Part shown: positions 6,428-7,275 of the stretch, in pieces
Layout: each line of letters begins with the position of its first letter
Position numbering within the stretch: the first letter of the stretch is position 1
Assembly (NCBI GenBank): GCA_003152145.1
Contig: PLZL01000394.1
Location: 1-7,275 of the forward strand
Length of the DNA: 7,275 nt
Direction: 5' to 3'
Origin: Limisphaerales bacterium
Lineage (GTDB): Bacteria > Verrucomicrobiota > Verrucomicrobiae > Limisphaerales > UBA11358
The notes under the pieces: model-generated
What the model was told of the DNA's origin: nothing
What the model saw: only the letters and a program-made list of their open reading frames with translations
Database searches by the model: none
Program-made: the position numbers and the translations under genes

Positions 6428-7275
6428 ATGCAAGTCACGTCACTTTTAAGTCAGCACGAACACGATGACAATTGCGGCTGCGGCCATGACCACGAACATT
6501 CCGTCGTGCATCTCTGGCAGGCCGTCCTCGGCGTCGTCTTCGTCCTCAACGCCTTCATCGTGGACTGGCTGTTTGAATCGGGCAGCACTGTCGCCAGCGT
6601 CAGCGCGTTCATCGGCGCTATCATTTTGATTTATCCCATCGTTGTCACCGCCATCAAGGATTTGCGCGTCGGCCGCTTGAGCATCAACGAGCTGGTCGCC
6701 ATCGCCGTGCTGTTCGCGTTCGCGTCCGGCGCGTTCGGCAGCAACATGAGCGCGGGCTACAAGACCGCCGGCCTCATCGCCTTTTTGATGCTCATGGGCG
6801 AACTCATCGAAACGCGCACCGCCGAGGGCGCGCGCCAGTCCATCGAATCGCTCATCAAGCTCACGCCCACCCGGGCGCGCCGCATCAAAAAAGACGGCGG
6901 CGAGGAGGAAGTTGCGGCGAATGAATTGACCGTCGACGACGTCATCCGCATCCGCCCCGGCGACAACGTCGCGGCGGACGGCCTCATCGTCAGCGGCCAA
7001 GGCTCGTTCAACGAGGCGACCATCACCGGCGAGTCCCTGCCCGCCGACAAGAAGACCGGCGACGAGGTTTTCGCCGGCACGCAAAATCTCACCGGCGTTC
7101 TGGAAATCAAAGTCAGCCGCGCCGGCGAGGACACGACGCTGGGCCGCGTGCGTGAGCTGATTCTCGCCGCCGAAAAAACCAAGCTGCCCATCATGAAAAT
7201 CGTGGACCAATACATGGGCTACTACACGCCGCTCGTGCTGGTCATCGGCGCGCTCGTCTGGGCGTTCACCCACGA
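6428..7275 (+). CDS. Heavy-metal translocating P1B-type ATPase, 3' truncated
   Basis: The frame from ATG 6428 stays open to the right edge (282 full codons); a TAA lies in frame at 6419, so this is the first available ATG. P1B ATPases export soft or transition metals across the cytoplasmic membrane using ATP. Residues 9-25 form a His/Cys tail with CGCGHDHEH instead of an HMA (GMTCxxC) domain. Four hydrophobic segments follow (about 30-49, 55-76, 87-104, 112-127), the P1B arrangement before the actuator domain. The actuator region contains GARQSIESLIKLTP, RPGDNVAADG (176-185) and the dephosphorylation motif ITGESLP (199-205), then FAGTQNLTG. The next helix begins near YYTPLVLVIGALVWA at the edge. 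The metal-specifying CPx/SPC motif and the DKTGT phosphorylation site lie outside, so the metal (Zn/Cd/Pb, Co or Cu) is undetermined. No Shine-Dalgarno sequence is seen. The 34-base spacing suggests co-transcription with the SPFH genes. Confidence 0.93.
   Translation, partial: MQVTSLLSQHEHDDNCGCGHDHEHSVVHLWQAVLGVVFVLNAFIVDWLFESGSTVASVSAFIGAIILIYPIVVTAIKDLRVGRLSINELVAIAVLFAFASGAFGSNMSAGYKTAGLIAFLMLMGELIETRTAEGARQSIESLIKLTPTRARRIKKDGGEEEVAANELTVDDVIRIRPGDNVAADGLIVSGQGSFNEATITGESLPADKKTGDEVFAGTQNLTGVLEIKVSRAGEDTTLGRVRELILAAEKTKLPIMKIVDQYMGYYTPLVLVIGALVWAFTH

Noticed and set aside
6446..7273. 275-codon minus-strand open frame at the right end
   Set aside because: Asp/Gly/Ala/Arg-rich with no family pattern, while the plus strand encodes P1B ATPase motifs including TGES.

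Overview
The window looks like chromosomal DNA from a GC-rich bacterium, most likely in the PVC group and probably Verrucomicrobiota (Pedosphaera/Limisphaera-like). This is inference from three things: interspersed palindromic repeats lying in frame inside a housekeeping gene, no Shine-Dalgarno sequence before any of the five visible starts, and SPFH (band 7) proteins of a type I associate from memory with planctomycetes and verrucomicrobia. No database was consulted. All genes are on the plus strand. There are no RNA genes, insertion sequences, CRISPR arrays or clear terminators.

Layout. Positions 1-1331 hold the C-terminal part of purL (purine biosynthesis), cut by the left edge and carrying two different palindromic repeat elements within the reading frame (221-347 and 1031-1098). 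After a 128-base gap comes an ABC-2 type permease (1460-2434) with no ATP-binding partner in view. An 85-base gap with a short degenerate tandem repeat follows. Then come three SPFH proteins in a row: a 625-residue HflK-like protein with a six-helix membrane domain fused in front (2520-4397), an HflC-like protein overlapping it by 4 bases (4394-5308), and a second HflK-like protein 2 bases later (5311-6393). A 34-base gap, occupied by a 7-base-period repeat, leads to a heavy-metal P1B-type ATPase that runs off the right edge (6428-7275).

How the genes may work together. The SPFH trio is almost certainly co-transcribed and probably forms a hetero-oligomeric membrane assembly like HflK/HflC. 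The metal ATPase directly downstream and the third SPFH protein both have histidine-rich N-terminal tails predicted to lie in the cytoplasm. This suggests a metal-linked membrane module, in which an SPFH scaffold or quality-control ring is dedicated to a metal pump and possibly to the ABC permease. That link is inferred from gene order and composition only. It is the most interesting candidate system here, together with the repeat-invaded purL.
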